DNA of 64,000 bases from Neurospora intermedia (Eukaryota > Ascomycota > Sordariomycetes > Sordariales > Sordariaceae), in contig BTPP01000003.1 of assembly GCA_037102815.1 (NCBI GenBank), positions 4,402,001 through 4,466,000 of the forward strand, read 5' to 3'. The translations under genes were made by a program, and so were the position numbers. A model generated the notes under the pieces. The model searched no databases and had not been told where the DNA came from. It was given only the letters and a program-made list of their open reading frames with translations. Below are positions 12,294-22,512 of this stretch, piece after piece; the first letter of the stretch is position 1, and each line of letters begins with the position of its first letter.

Positions 12294-13053
12294 TTTTGTG
12301 TGCGATGATTGTAGTATGTGTTGAAAGTCAGTCCAACAAGAAGCTGTTTCCCGGAGCAGCGATGGCGTTGTGGTTGACTAGCGCCGTCCGAAGTTCACAC
12401 GTGGGGCCGATGCTCAACCGGGGTCTTTGCTGTTGGAGCGGGGAGCTTCGAGGAACGGAACTCGGAGCCGTTAGTGGCGGGGATGGTGGAAACCCGGCGA
12501 AGCGGGGCCTCCCGCAAAATACGGATGGTGGGGTAGGCCGGAGAAAAGTCTGGTCTCACGTATAACCCTAGAGGAAACCTGGGGGTAACCCATGCAGCCT
12601 CAAGCATGCGTGGACACCACTAGTCCGGGTGTGTAAACCGTCCACCAAAGTCGTCGGACTTGTCGGCGTTGAAGCGGGGGTTGCAGCGGCGGAAGCAGGG
12701 GCCTGTGCATTTGCCTTACCAACCTGCTGACGAGAGCATTCTTCAGCAATCTTTCACCACGCACCTTCTCGGCGTTTGATTCGGATCACAACCGCACGGA
12801 AGGGAAGCCAACGAGGTCACATCATGTCATGGGCTCCGTTGTGTCAATCGCTCGAGTGGAGCCGGAAGCCCATCATGAATGGGCCGCGATGATGATGGGG
12901 ACTGGGGATTGCTTAGACATGCTTTCAAATCGAATAAATTCTTATCCCTTTTTATAGGCCAGGCTCGCTTTGTTCTGTTGTGGTCATCAAGGTGTTCACA
13001 CCCTTGTTTTCAGCTGTCTGTTGAGCCTCACTTCACTCCTCCTAAACAAACAA
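12294..13053. promoter_or_regulatory. divergent promoter region, APT1 and LigB-type dioxygenase
   Basis: This is the 760 bp between two divergent start codons. Pyrimidine-rich stretches precede the dioxygenase start, as is common in fungal promoters. No specific site is identified. Confidence 0.45.
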
Positions 13054-14194
13054 ATGCCTAATCCGCGGCCCCGCAGCCGACCTCTTATGATCGTTCCTGT
13101 TCTTGTTGCCGCCCTGGCGATCCTCCTGGCTTCCTCTTCAACCGCTCGCGGCCTATTCTCCCGGGTCCGAAGCGAAACATTCAACAAGTTCACCACAGCT
13201 TTGAACAACGCCCCCATCACCACCACCACCACCTCTACTTCTACCTCGCCGCTCCAGGCCGCCGCCACAGCGAACTTGACCTCTTCCAAAATGGGCAGAC
13301 CCCCTGTGTACTTTTTCTCTCACGGAGGAGTAAGTTTCACTTACTCATTTCTCAGTCACTCCACACTTCAATGCAAAACCATCAACTAACACCCTCTCCC
13401 AGCCCGACGTCCAATACAACACCAAACACCCCGTCTACCCCGTCCTCCAAGCCATCGGCAAGGAAATCATTCAAAAAGTCAAGCCCAAGGCCGTCGTCGT
13501 TTTCTCCGCGCACTGGCAAGCCACCCCCTCCGAGATCCATCTCAACAACGGCGATGGCCCGACAGACCTCATCTACGATTTCTACGGTTTTCCCGACCAC
13601 TTCTACAAGGCGACTTTCCCTGCTACCGGATCCCCCCAGATAGCCGCCAAGATCCAGCAGCTTCTTACCAAGGCCGCCATCCAGTCCAAGGGTCTCAAGC
13701 GCGGGCTCGACCACGGCGTCTTTTCGGGCTTCAACGTCGCTTTCCCACCCAACACCGACCAGGCCATCACCGTTCCCTTGGTGCAAGTCTCGCTGTTCAA
13801 GTCGGAAGATCCGGACGCGCACTATCGTCTGGGGCAGGCGGTCGAGGAGCTCCGCGATGAGGGCGTGGTGATTATCTGTACCGGCATGACGGTGCATAAC
13901 CTGCGGGACATGCAGTTTACTTGGGGCGATCCCAGGCCGCTTCCCTATGCCGTCAGCTTCGATAAGGCGCTGAAGGAGGCGGTGGAGGGCGATGCGGAGG
14001 GCAGGCTGGATCGGATGAGAGAGGTGGTTAAAAGGGGGGACGCCAGACAGGCGCACCCGTGGATGGATCACTTGATGCCCATCTATGTGGCGGCGGGCGC
14101 GGCAGGGAAGGATAAGGGTGTGCAGACGTGGACACTTCATGAGGGGAGCTTTGCTTGGGCGCAGTATCGGTTTGGGGATGTGCCCGAGGAGTGA
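13054..14194 (+). CDS. LigB-type class III extradiol dioxygenase (DODA-like)
   Basis: The product resembles the 4,5-DOPA extradiol dioxygenase branch of the LigB superfamily, metal enzymes that open catechol rings. Exons are 13054-13329 and 13403-14194, giving 355 residues. The metal-ligand and active-site histidines are seen in YFFSHGG, FSAHWQ, GLDHGV and QAHPWMDHLMPIYVAAGAA. The catalytic domain starts at an internal Met (13291; MGRPPVYFFSHGG), where most family members begin. The 79 residues before it contain a hydrophobic segment (LMIVPVLVAALAILLASS) and a Thr/Ser-rich linker, which suggests a signal anchor or organelle targeting. Initiation at 13291 instead would give a cytosolic enzyme of about 276 residues. 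Physiological substrate is unknown. Confidence 0.85.
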
Positions 14195-14446
14195 AGGGGG
14201 GGTTTGAGTGGAGAAAGCGACATCATGGAATCGGAAAGGCGTTGTTTTGGATAGAAGAGAGAGTAATGTCCACGAGACAGTCCCAAATAAAGGTATTTCA
14301 ATAACATCGACATTAATAAATGGCAGGCATAAGGCAAGCACTGGGCCGTCCACAAGCTGGAACGAGAACGCGACAGATATGTTACAACTAGTTAGGATCA
14401 CCTGGCCTTGGGCCCGCCCATTTCACGTACCATCACCAACTTCCAT

Positions 14447-15613
14447 TCAAGCACCCCTCCTCGAAACCACACCACCACCGTGAGTAGCGCTATCAATCTT
14501 CGCCAAACTCTCCTTCATCCGCTCAACAAGCCACTCATGCCGCTCACGCGCAGCCCTGCCATTGCCATGGCCACCATCATCATGGATGAGACTACCTCGA
14601 CCGTCAGGCATAACTATCGTTGCCGCCGCCGCCGTACGATGGATGCAGCATATCCCAGCAATAAAACAGTCCTCACAAGACTGGAAATACCCACCCACAT
14701 TATAACCAAGTCTTTCGGGACTCTGCGATGACTGTGAAGGCGTGGGGCTTCTGGAAGAGACTCCTTGAAGCATCAGTTCGGCGCTGTTGCTGTTGTTGCG
14801 ATGGGCTTTCGAAAAGGTGCTCCGGTTCGGCGTGATGCCGCTGTAGGAGGAGGAGGAGGCGTCCCCTCCATTTTCCCTTGGAGGAGAGTTCCCAGCAGAG
14901 GCGTGATTTGACGCTGGGGTTTCGTTGTTGTTGTTGTTGTTACCATTGCAGCAGGAGTTACTTACCAGCGCTCTGTCAGTCATTCATTCACGTACCACGA
15001 CAACAACAAAGATCGTCTTGAGCCATCGAATTTGTTACTGGGGTTTGTGTGCATGTACTCACTTTTGGTTTTCGATTTCCTTTTCTTCACCTCTGATCGG
15101 TGAGCGAGGGCGATCTTGGTCTCCCTCAGACTCCTCAAACTTTCCATCCGCATGTAGATATACTTCGCTCATTGTACCGTCATCGTCCTCGTATGAACGA
15201 CCGTGGCCCTCTTCTCCTATGTCAATATGACTCTGCGCGATCTTCTCATGATAGGCATGGTTACGGATGCCTATGCTCGGCTGGGATCCGGAAGGCCTGC
15301 CTGTCTCGTGCAGTTTTGTGAGTCTTTGTCATGTAAGAGAACCGGGAGAGAGATCAAGAGCCAGCGTCAGTGTCAAGTCAATAGAGCTTACCACAGGCAA
15401 TAGCATCGTTGAAACCCTAGTCATACCTTTGTTAGCAGGTGATGGAGAATAGAAAAGAGAAGACATGGAATGTTTTCGTGGCATGGAGTTCTATTCAATC
15501 ATCATCAGACTCTTCTGATACATTCAGCAAAACGGACGTACATCGTTGCCCACTTCGAGCGAGGTCGTTGCGATATCATGAATCCACGAGGCTTGGCGCG
15601 GATAGGTAGCCAT
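14447..15613 (-). CDS. protein of unknown function, four exons
   Basis: I do not recognise this protein. Four exons keep one frame: 15613-15542, 15416-15392, 15300-15063 and 14972-14447, giving 286 residues. It begins MATYPRQASWIHDIATTSLE, followed by a 25-nt exon encoding GFNDAIAC. Next comes an acidic, charged segment (EEGHGRSYEDDD), then an Asn/Ser-rich stretch. A cysteine-containing motif follows near the end, YFQSCEDCFIAGICCIH, and might bind metal. All junctions use GT...AG. The last exon alone stays open for 178 codons and is the safest part; the first two junctions are less certain. It converges on the dioxygenase gene with a 250-bp gap. Confidence 0.5.
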
Positions 15614-16567
15614 TTTGGGAGTTGTTCCCTACCAGTTACTTTGGCCCGACAGGGAACAAATCCAGCTGTACAGTCAGCTCAAATGACTGGGTACTTCTGA
15701 TTGACAAGATGTAGTAAAGAAGCGTATCTGAAGAAATTGGAAATGCCAAACGAACGGCTAAAACAACCGATAGTGTGACAGAAGCCTTTGAGTGGCTATG
15801 GATATGCTGAGCCCCAGGGGATGAAGACACTCAGAAGAGGAGGACTAAGGGCTGGCGAGCCTCATATTGGAATTTGAACAGTAACCATCACTCCGCCTAC
15901 GCAATGAGCATTTCCTGTCTTACAAGAGGAGAGGGGGGCAACAAGCAATGGAACAGAACACAGGAAAGCTCGGCGGCCAGCCGCATAACGATTCGGTCTT
16001 CAAAGCAAACGATGCAACTAAAAGGCCCGAGCTGACGAACACAAACAGAATCCAAACATTAAGCGAGAATACGTCAAATTACTCTCATGACAGCTAGAAG
16101 GCGAGAGAGATAGAGTAGGTATGAACTCTTCAAGAAAGAAGTATCCACCTCCTCTTTTGTGTGATGGATGCATGCATGGGAACACATGGCCAGCGGCATC
16201 TTGTATCGAACCAAACTGACAGCACCCCCAATCAGATTCCCTTCTGATCATTTGCGAAATGAAACTTGACAGCCTTTGAAATGTGTGGCTTGCGACGCCA
16301 AAGGGCGGCCATAGCTTGCAAACGACACCGACAGCTACGGAGTGAACTTCCACCTCCCTCAAACCCACGTAAACCTGGTACCGGTATGACCCCTGACTAT
16401 GCACCTCAACGTGACTGAACTGAACCAGAAAAAAAGACAGAAGGAAGAAACAGCCGATGTGATAAGGCTCATGAGGAAATCCCAATTAGAAAGAGTGGAT
16501 AGCTTCTGGCCCGAAAGGTGGTGGACCCAATAATCCACCGGTGAACAGAAGTTGCAGGTTAAAAGAC
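15614..16567. other. intergenic between two minus-strand genes
   Basis: The region should hold the promoter of the four-exon gene and the 3' end of the small membrane protein gene. A 155-codon open frame at 16018-16485 has no recognisable domain and was not called. Confidence 0.4.
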
Positions 16568-16999
16568 CTAGTTATCTCGGTCGTGAAGTGGAATAGCGAG
16601 TGTGACTGAGCCGTTACGCGGGTGTTTCGAGTTGATGTAACGCCAAAGGGGAGGCTTCAGCACCTGCTTTTCAGACACATTGTTGATCTTGGACTGGATA
16701 ATGATGTCGCCTTTGAGTATTGATGGCTCAGCAGAGTCAATATATGATGCCTTGCTGGTCACTCGTTGTTTGCCGTTTTCTTCGTACAAAGCCTCCAGGT
16801 CTCTCTGCCGGGCCTGGAACTCCATGTCCAGCTGTCGACGGCGCTGTAACCTGCGGATGTAGAATCGACCGACGAAGACGGATACCAGGATGACACAAGA
16901 GGCCACAATGATACCAATTTCAACCGCTCCAAACTTGTATTCCGGTTCTTGGTCGGAAACATTTCGAGACTGGTCGTTGGAAATGTCGTCTTGAGCCAT
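16568..16999 (-). CDS. small single-pass membrane protein, unknown function
   Basis: No family is recognised. The call starts at the ATG of MAQDDISNDQ because it directly precedes the compact part of the frame; the frame stays open 35 codons further upstream to 17104. The 143-residue product has one clear membrane helix near residues 25-45 (VEIGIIVASCVILVSVFVG). The helix is followed at once by an Arg-rich stretch (RRLQRRRQ), so the C-terminus is likely cytosolic. A short charged helix with coiled-coil character (EFQARQRDLEALYEEN) follows. The gene lies alone, with about 1.9 kb of non-coding DNA upstream. Confidence 0.5.
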   Translation of the reverse strand: MAQDDISNDQSRNVSDQEPEYKFGAVEIGIIVASCVILVSVFVGRFYIRRLQRRRQLDMEFQARQRDLEALYEENGKQRVTSKASYIDSAEPSILKGDIIIQSKINNVSEKQVLKPPLWRYINSKHPRNGSVTLAIPLHDRDN

Positions 17000-18925
17000 C
17001 TCGAGAGGTCGATACCTTTGATGTACAGAAATATGCGTGTGTGGTTTCTGGCAAGTAATCATGCTTAGCGCTAAGGTATCTTGCCGTATGCGGGACAATA
17101 TCAAGGGATGTTTGATTGATAGCTACCTCTGCAGATCCTGAGAGCGGGTGATGGCCTTGCGTTCAAGGCGGTCGTTGACGAAAAGAAGGAATACGTAGCT
17201 CTTATTCTCAGAGCAACAGTGGAGTGAGACTGAAGCAGACTGTCGAGAGCATCTGGAAGAGTATCAAGAGTGTGTAGGTATGATGGATCACGGAAACTCG
17301 GTTGCTCTTGGTATGCTCGGCAACTGAGCGTCAAGAGCTTCGAGTAACTCAACGTTAATGTTTATGTGTTGCGGCGGCCGAGGTTGTGATGGCAGGGAAC
17401 TGGTTGTCGACATTAGTGTTCTAAGCTTGAACAAGTTCTCGGTCAGTCCGTGAATAAGAAAGAAAGGCTGCGCACATTATGGCGAGTATAGGAAGGGAGA
17501 GCTGAGCTGGCGAGCCTGGTGGGCATCTCTTCCTTCCAAAATGAGCCCATGTTGCCACCCCCAGATATGCAAGATCAATGAACTGCACTGGTGGGTTGAA
17601 TACGGCAGCATTGACCAAGATGCGCCTGGCAATGACGAAGCAGCTTGACATCAGAAACACGGGAAACGTATGGAAAGTCACACGCTGGGGCGATGTCAGG
17701 TTTGTGATTGGAACTTGAGAACGCAGGAAGAAAAGTCAAACAGAGAAAGATTTGCCGAAAAAAGAAAAACGACAAAAAAAAGGTCATCCGAAACTCCCAT
17801 TTGCCAGCAGATCGGAGATGGATGGAAACCACTGCACCGTCATCACTCGGTCCACTTTCCAAGATCGGAAAGAATGCCCCGGCATCACACTTGGTGAGGA
17901 CTCGGCGAATGCTCTTCCCTCAACTAAGGACTAATTGACAAATCTGTGCTTCCCTCCTATTTGGACATTGTCCAATGTCCAATATCGGCCTCCTATGGCC
18001 GTCCTATGAAAACCTCAAATTCATAGTCATCCCTTTCACTTTCCACCTTCCCAGCTCATCATCGCGCAGCTCTTCCTCATGGCCAAAGAGAAATCACCAC
18101 GCTACGAAACCTGAGAAACCCCGGATTTGACAGACATGCAAATTTTGTTTCCATTGGGCAACCAACAATCTGTGCTATCTCAGCCAACTCGCGATGTTGG
18201 TGCTGATTCTCTGCATCTTGCGCAAGACCACTAGACTAGGTTTCCAGTGACGACGGAGGCTACCTCTGGGGAGAAACAAACCCGAACACCAATCTACGCA
18301 GTCAGGGTCATGGCAGCTTCTTGTTGCCAGAAACATGGCCGCAAACCTATGCACAAGGTCGCTCCTGGTTAGCCATTCCATCATCCTGTCGGTCGCACCC
18401 AGACGATATACCATAGGTACAGCCCGTGCAACAGCCAAGGAGAATATCGGGCACAACGAACAGACACAGCACTCTAGCAAAAAGGAGGACCCAACATGCT
18501 CAACAAAATCCAGACAAGTTGATACAAAAACTCGAAATCGGGGCTTGCTCAGTTGCTCGGGGTTGCATCCGTCGCTAAAGGTGCAGCAAGTGTCAAGCCG
18601 ACAGACAGCTAGGACGCTTGTTAAGTTCAGCCGCCGTGATTGTTATTGCAAGATCACTCGGACAATCTTGCGTTGTCGTACAAGGTTGACACAGGGTTCC
18701 ATATTCCGTATGGTATGTTGTGCAACCGAACACAGCAGACCTAACAACAAAAACAAGCAAATGCAAACGCTTCTTGTGCGTCCAGGACTGACCGAAATAC
18801 AGACTGTTCTTCCTATCGCGAGACACAGATTCAAAACACCGAAAGCAACACCTAAATCGCATGCTACCTGACGACATCTCTTGATCTCTTCCGCCTCTCA
18901 GTCCCCTCTCCAGAAGTGTTACCAC
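17000..18925. other. long intergenic region
   Basis: About 1.9 kb without a supported gene. Open frames up to 178 codons occur on both strands but have random-looking composition. A hydrophobic minus-strand frame at 17421-17681 could be part of a leader or an unrecognised exon of the small membrane protein gene; I cannot support it. Confidence 0.4.
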
Positions 18926-20680
18926 CTAGTTCGAGTCGGGTGTCGCACTGACCAGACAGCCTTTCGCAAAGGTCACAGTTAGATTCGTGCGAAGCAGCAG
19001 CGGGCCATTGTCATCCCGGGGTTCGATGCTCTTGAAGGCACGGAAGAACTTGAAGAGGGCGTATTCGATCTGGGTAAGCGCAAACTGCTGGCCCAGGCAT
19101 ATACGCGGGCCTCCGGAGAACGGAATGTACTCCCATCTGTACAGCGACAAAAAAAAGCTGTGTCAGCCACAATAAGTTCCGGATAGAGAGAGAGACTGGC
19201 AGAGGGAAAAACAAAGGCACGTACCCGACCCGAAGGTTTTCATCCCACCGCTCTGGACGGAACTCATGGGCATCTTCTCCCCAGATATCCTTACGTCTAT
19301 GAAGACTGTACAGCGACCACCTAACGACTTGGCCCTTGGGCACAAGGATGGGTTGTTTGCCATCTGGGCCACCACCTCGGGGTAGGACCGTGTCCTTCAT
19401 CGGCGCTCTGGAGTTAGTTGATGCGGGAGGGAACAGCCGCAAACCTTCAAGTTGTTGTTAGCAATTAGTCTAGGCGATCCCTCCATAAGTTCTATCTCCC
19501 GGGCACAATACTCACCTTCTTTGATTATCATATTCAGATACTTCATGTTTTTGAGCTGCTCCCAGGTCGGCATCTCGTCCTCCACATCAAAGATCTCCTT
19601 CCTCAATTTCTTTACTACCTCCGGACTGCGAGCCAAGTAGTAGAAACACGCCGTCATCGCCGCAGCCGTGGTGTCTCTTCCGGCAATGATAACAGACAAG
19701 ACTTGGTCGATGGCGTGCTCTTCATCGGCGCCGGACTTCAAAATCTCATGCAGGAAAACGTAGTCTCTTTCCTTCTTGTCGGTCTTCTCCGCCTGGGACT
19801 TCCTTATATAGGCTCGCACATACTCGCGCACTCGTGTCACAGCCGCCTGGAACTCCCCGTTTGGCAACAAATTGAGAAGTGTTCCAAGTCTAGACTTCTT
19901 GGCGGCCTCACGGCTGGTGTACTCAAAATCTTCGAGGAACTGCTTAGCTTCGGGCGAGGGTTTGAGCAAAGAGTTTGTGGAGTAGCCGAGCAAAAAATCG
20001 GTAGACGAGTCCATGGTCATAGAAAGCAGGAGTTCCTGCATGTCAAAGGTCGATCCGTCCTTGGGAATGGCGTTGAGAAAGTTGCCGACGTGTTTGGCAA
20101 AGCAGTGAAGGTCGGCGACTTGGTCCCTGACGAACGAAGGTCTGATCATTCCTCGAGCCTCGCGCCTACAGTGAGTGCAATAACGATTGATTAGCTTCTT
20201 TTCACAACACAACCAAAATCCACTCCATTATCATGATGACCGAAACCGACCAAATACCATGGAGACGACATACCACTGAGCCCCGTTGGTAGTAAAAATA
20301 CTCTTCTTTCCCAAAACCGCCACAGACGCATGCAACCGTGGTCCATCAATCGGCCACTCGGCCATCTTAGTGCCCAAAATCACTTTGACGTTCTCCGGCT
20401 CGTTCGTCATCAGCACCCACTTCCCCAGCGTCAGCGTGTAGTGCGTGTTGCCATATCTCTTGAATCGAGCGTCCCACAGCGGCAGCAGCGCATGCGTGTT
20501 CATGGCTCGCAAAGTTTCGCGGAACAGGTCCAGTCCCAGGATAGGGTCCTTGTGTGGGTAGACCGCCACGGGGCTGCAGCCTAGGGAGCGGGCGCGGAGG
20601 CGATGGAGAGCGGTGCGGAAGAGGAGGGTGAGGAGGTAGAGGAGAGGGCTTAAGAGGAGGAGGGTCGTGGGGGTTAGCAT
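18926..20680 (-). CDS. cytochrome P450, CYP52-like
   Basis: This is a microsomal heme monooxygenase of the group that includes fungal alkane and fatty-acid omega-hydroxylases. Exons are 20680-20274, 20165-19516, 19444-19225 and 19136-18926, giving 495 residues. An N-terminal membrane anchor is seen (LLLLSPLLYLLTLLF). The I-helix oxygen-binding motif is AGRDTT (297-302). The K-helix ExxR is EGLR (352-355), and is formed only after splicing at an exon boundary. The heme-binding loop is FSGGPRICLG with the cysteine ligand at 439. All expected motifs are present, so the enzyme looks intact. The start is the ATG directly before the anchor; an upstream in-frame ATG at 20845 would add a 55-residue leader without anchor character. 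Substrate is inferred from the family only. Confidence 0.88.
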
Positions 20681-22512
20681 CTTGGCGGTTTCTGCTTTCT
20701 CGTTGTCGTCGTAGTGGTATTCTTGGTAAAATGCGCCGTGGTTGGATGTCGTTTCGTTTGGGAAACGGGGAGTTGAAGTGATTGAGCCCAAGTTGCTAGA
20801 ATGACAACCGCACAGACAGACCAGTCTGCCCCTCTTGTCCAACAAAAGGCGCTGTCGATTTCAGGTTTAACTTGTCTTCGACGAGCTTTTGATATGGGCG
20901 AGCATCAAAAGTAGGCCTCCAACAACTTTCAACCGAGGTCTCCAATATGGTAGCCACTCGTCTTCTCACTCTCTGTATTGAGAATGCTTGCTCTCAATGG
21001 CTTGCTGAATGTTCACTGACACCTCCCCTGCGTACTCAATCCCAACCAACTTTTCTCCTTCCCCCGCTCTTGTCGTCTCTAGGTGTTCTCGTGTCGCGGG
21101 TCACGGTGTAGAAGTGGTACAACCTCAACACATTGGCATGTTACTGGCGCGGGGTTCGTTCGTTCGTTCACGAGTGCGTGAGTGACGCGCACGGGGACAA
21201 GAACGACTTTGTCTCGTCGAAAATGTGAACTGCGGAGTTGAGTGAACCTTTATATGTCGGTCAACAGGTATCGTCGCCGGATGAGCATGTAACATATACA
21301 CCAGCACAAAGGAACGCACAATTGGAATGATGAATGATATCGGTCGGTGCGGTGTAGGTATGTAACTGCCCTGGCTAGCAGGCGGGGACCTCATTTAAGT
21401 TTTTATGGACTTTCCGTCTCTCCCTCTTGGTTACCTACCGTCGCCATTGCTCGGCTGTTGCTCACTACCTAAGTACCTACCATAATCGTCTAATCTCCTT
21501 CCTGAATAATGATGTTCTTCCCCCCGCAATCGACTCACCGTTCCGTTCGCTTCAATTCCCATTCTCGACGGTGAATCCATGCTACTAGTTCAATTTTGGT
21601 ACAGGATCATCATCATGACCCCGCGCGGGAGCTTGCTGGTTCCCGACCAGACCCCGACCCCGACCTCCGACTTCCGACCTCCGACCCGGTTGCATTCGTT
21701 GTAACCTGAGCCTCGAGAAAACCTACCTTCCTTTCTTGTTTTTTTTCCCCCCCTTCCATTTTCGTTCAACTCATTCATGTGCGCTCGCGTTCACATTGCA
21801 ACGTAGCAGTAGGTAGTATCTTGCCATATCATCTACGGTGTCATTTGCGGCTTCATTTTTGGTGTCACTATCTGTGCCCATGTCGAGCGGAGTCATGGAA
21901 AAATGGTCGACGAAACGTGGCTCAAATCGATGACGATCGCGCCTCGAGGGTGGGTTAACAAGTTTTCTTATTTCCGATCCGATTAAAACCATGTTGCGTG
22001 CTAGGACGGGTAGTGTAGTATCCTGATGGGGAATTGGCGGTAGATCGGCTAAAAGGCATACGCATGATGAATCACGAACTGCAAAGAGTAAACCCGGGTT
22101 TGGCGAGCAATGGAAAGTAAACAAACTTCCGGAATAGGAAAGGCTTGGCAAGGGGGAGCTATAACCACACAGCAATATGGCTGTATAATGGATGTGGCCG
22201 AGTTAACCAAAGACACCTACCTACCTTCTGCGACAGAACAAAAGCATAATGAAGATGCAAGGAATGGAATAAATAATTAAGAGCAACATAGTAGGTACAG
22301 TACAATTAAAAGGAAACCATGTACCTGCTGGTCATTCCTCCTATCCACAAGACACTCCAAACTCAACCCAAAATTAATGGAGATACCGGACCTTAGCAAT
22401 ACCATGCATGACATACCAAATGAGTCTTAAACACCAAAACGTAACCAAAACATCCCCAAAACCTCTCATTCATCACCGAGAAAGCGGAAACACCCTCCTG
22501 CTAGCTCCTCGA
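20681..22512. other. intergenic, P450 promoter and GH76 3' end
   Basis: About 1.8 kb. The part next to 20680 should be the P450 promoter. I see no gene, RNA or transposon in it. Confidence 0.45.

Noticed and set aside
16018-16485. 155-codon minus-strand frame upstream of the four-exon gene
   Set aside because: Composition is random-looking and there is no domain or conserved motif. It probably falls in an untranslated region.
17421-17681. Hydrophobic minus-strand frame, possible membrane exon
   Set aside because: No plausible splice partner could be found to join it to the small membrane protein gene.
18335-18871. 178-codon plus-strand frame
   Set aside because: Rich in Lys, Arg, Thr and Ser without any motif, in the 3' flank of the P450 gene. 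Likely chance.
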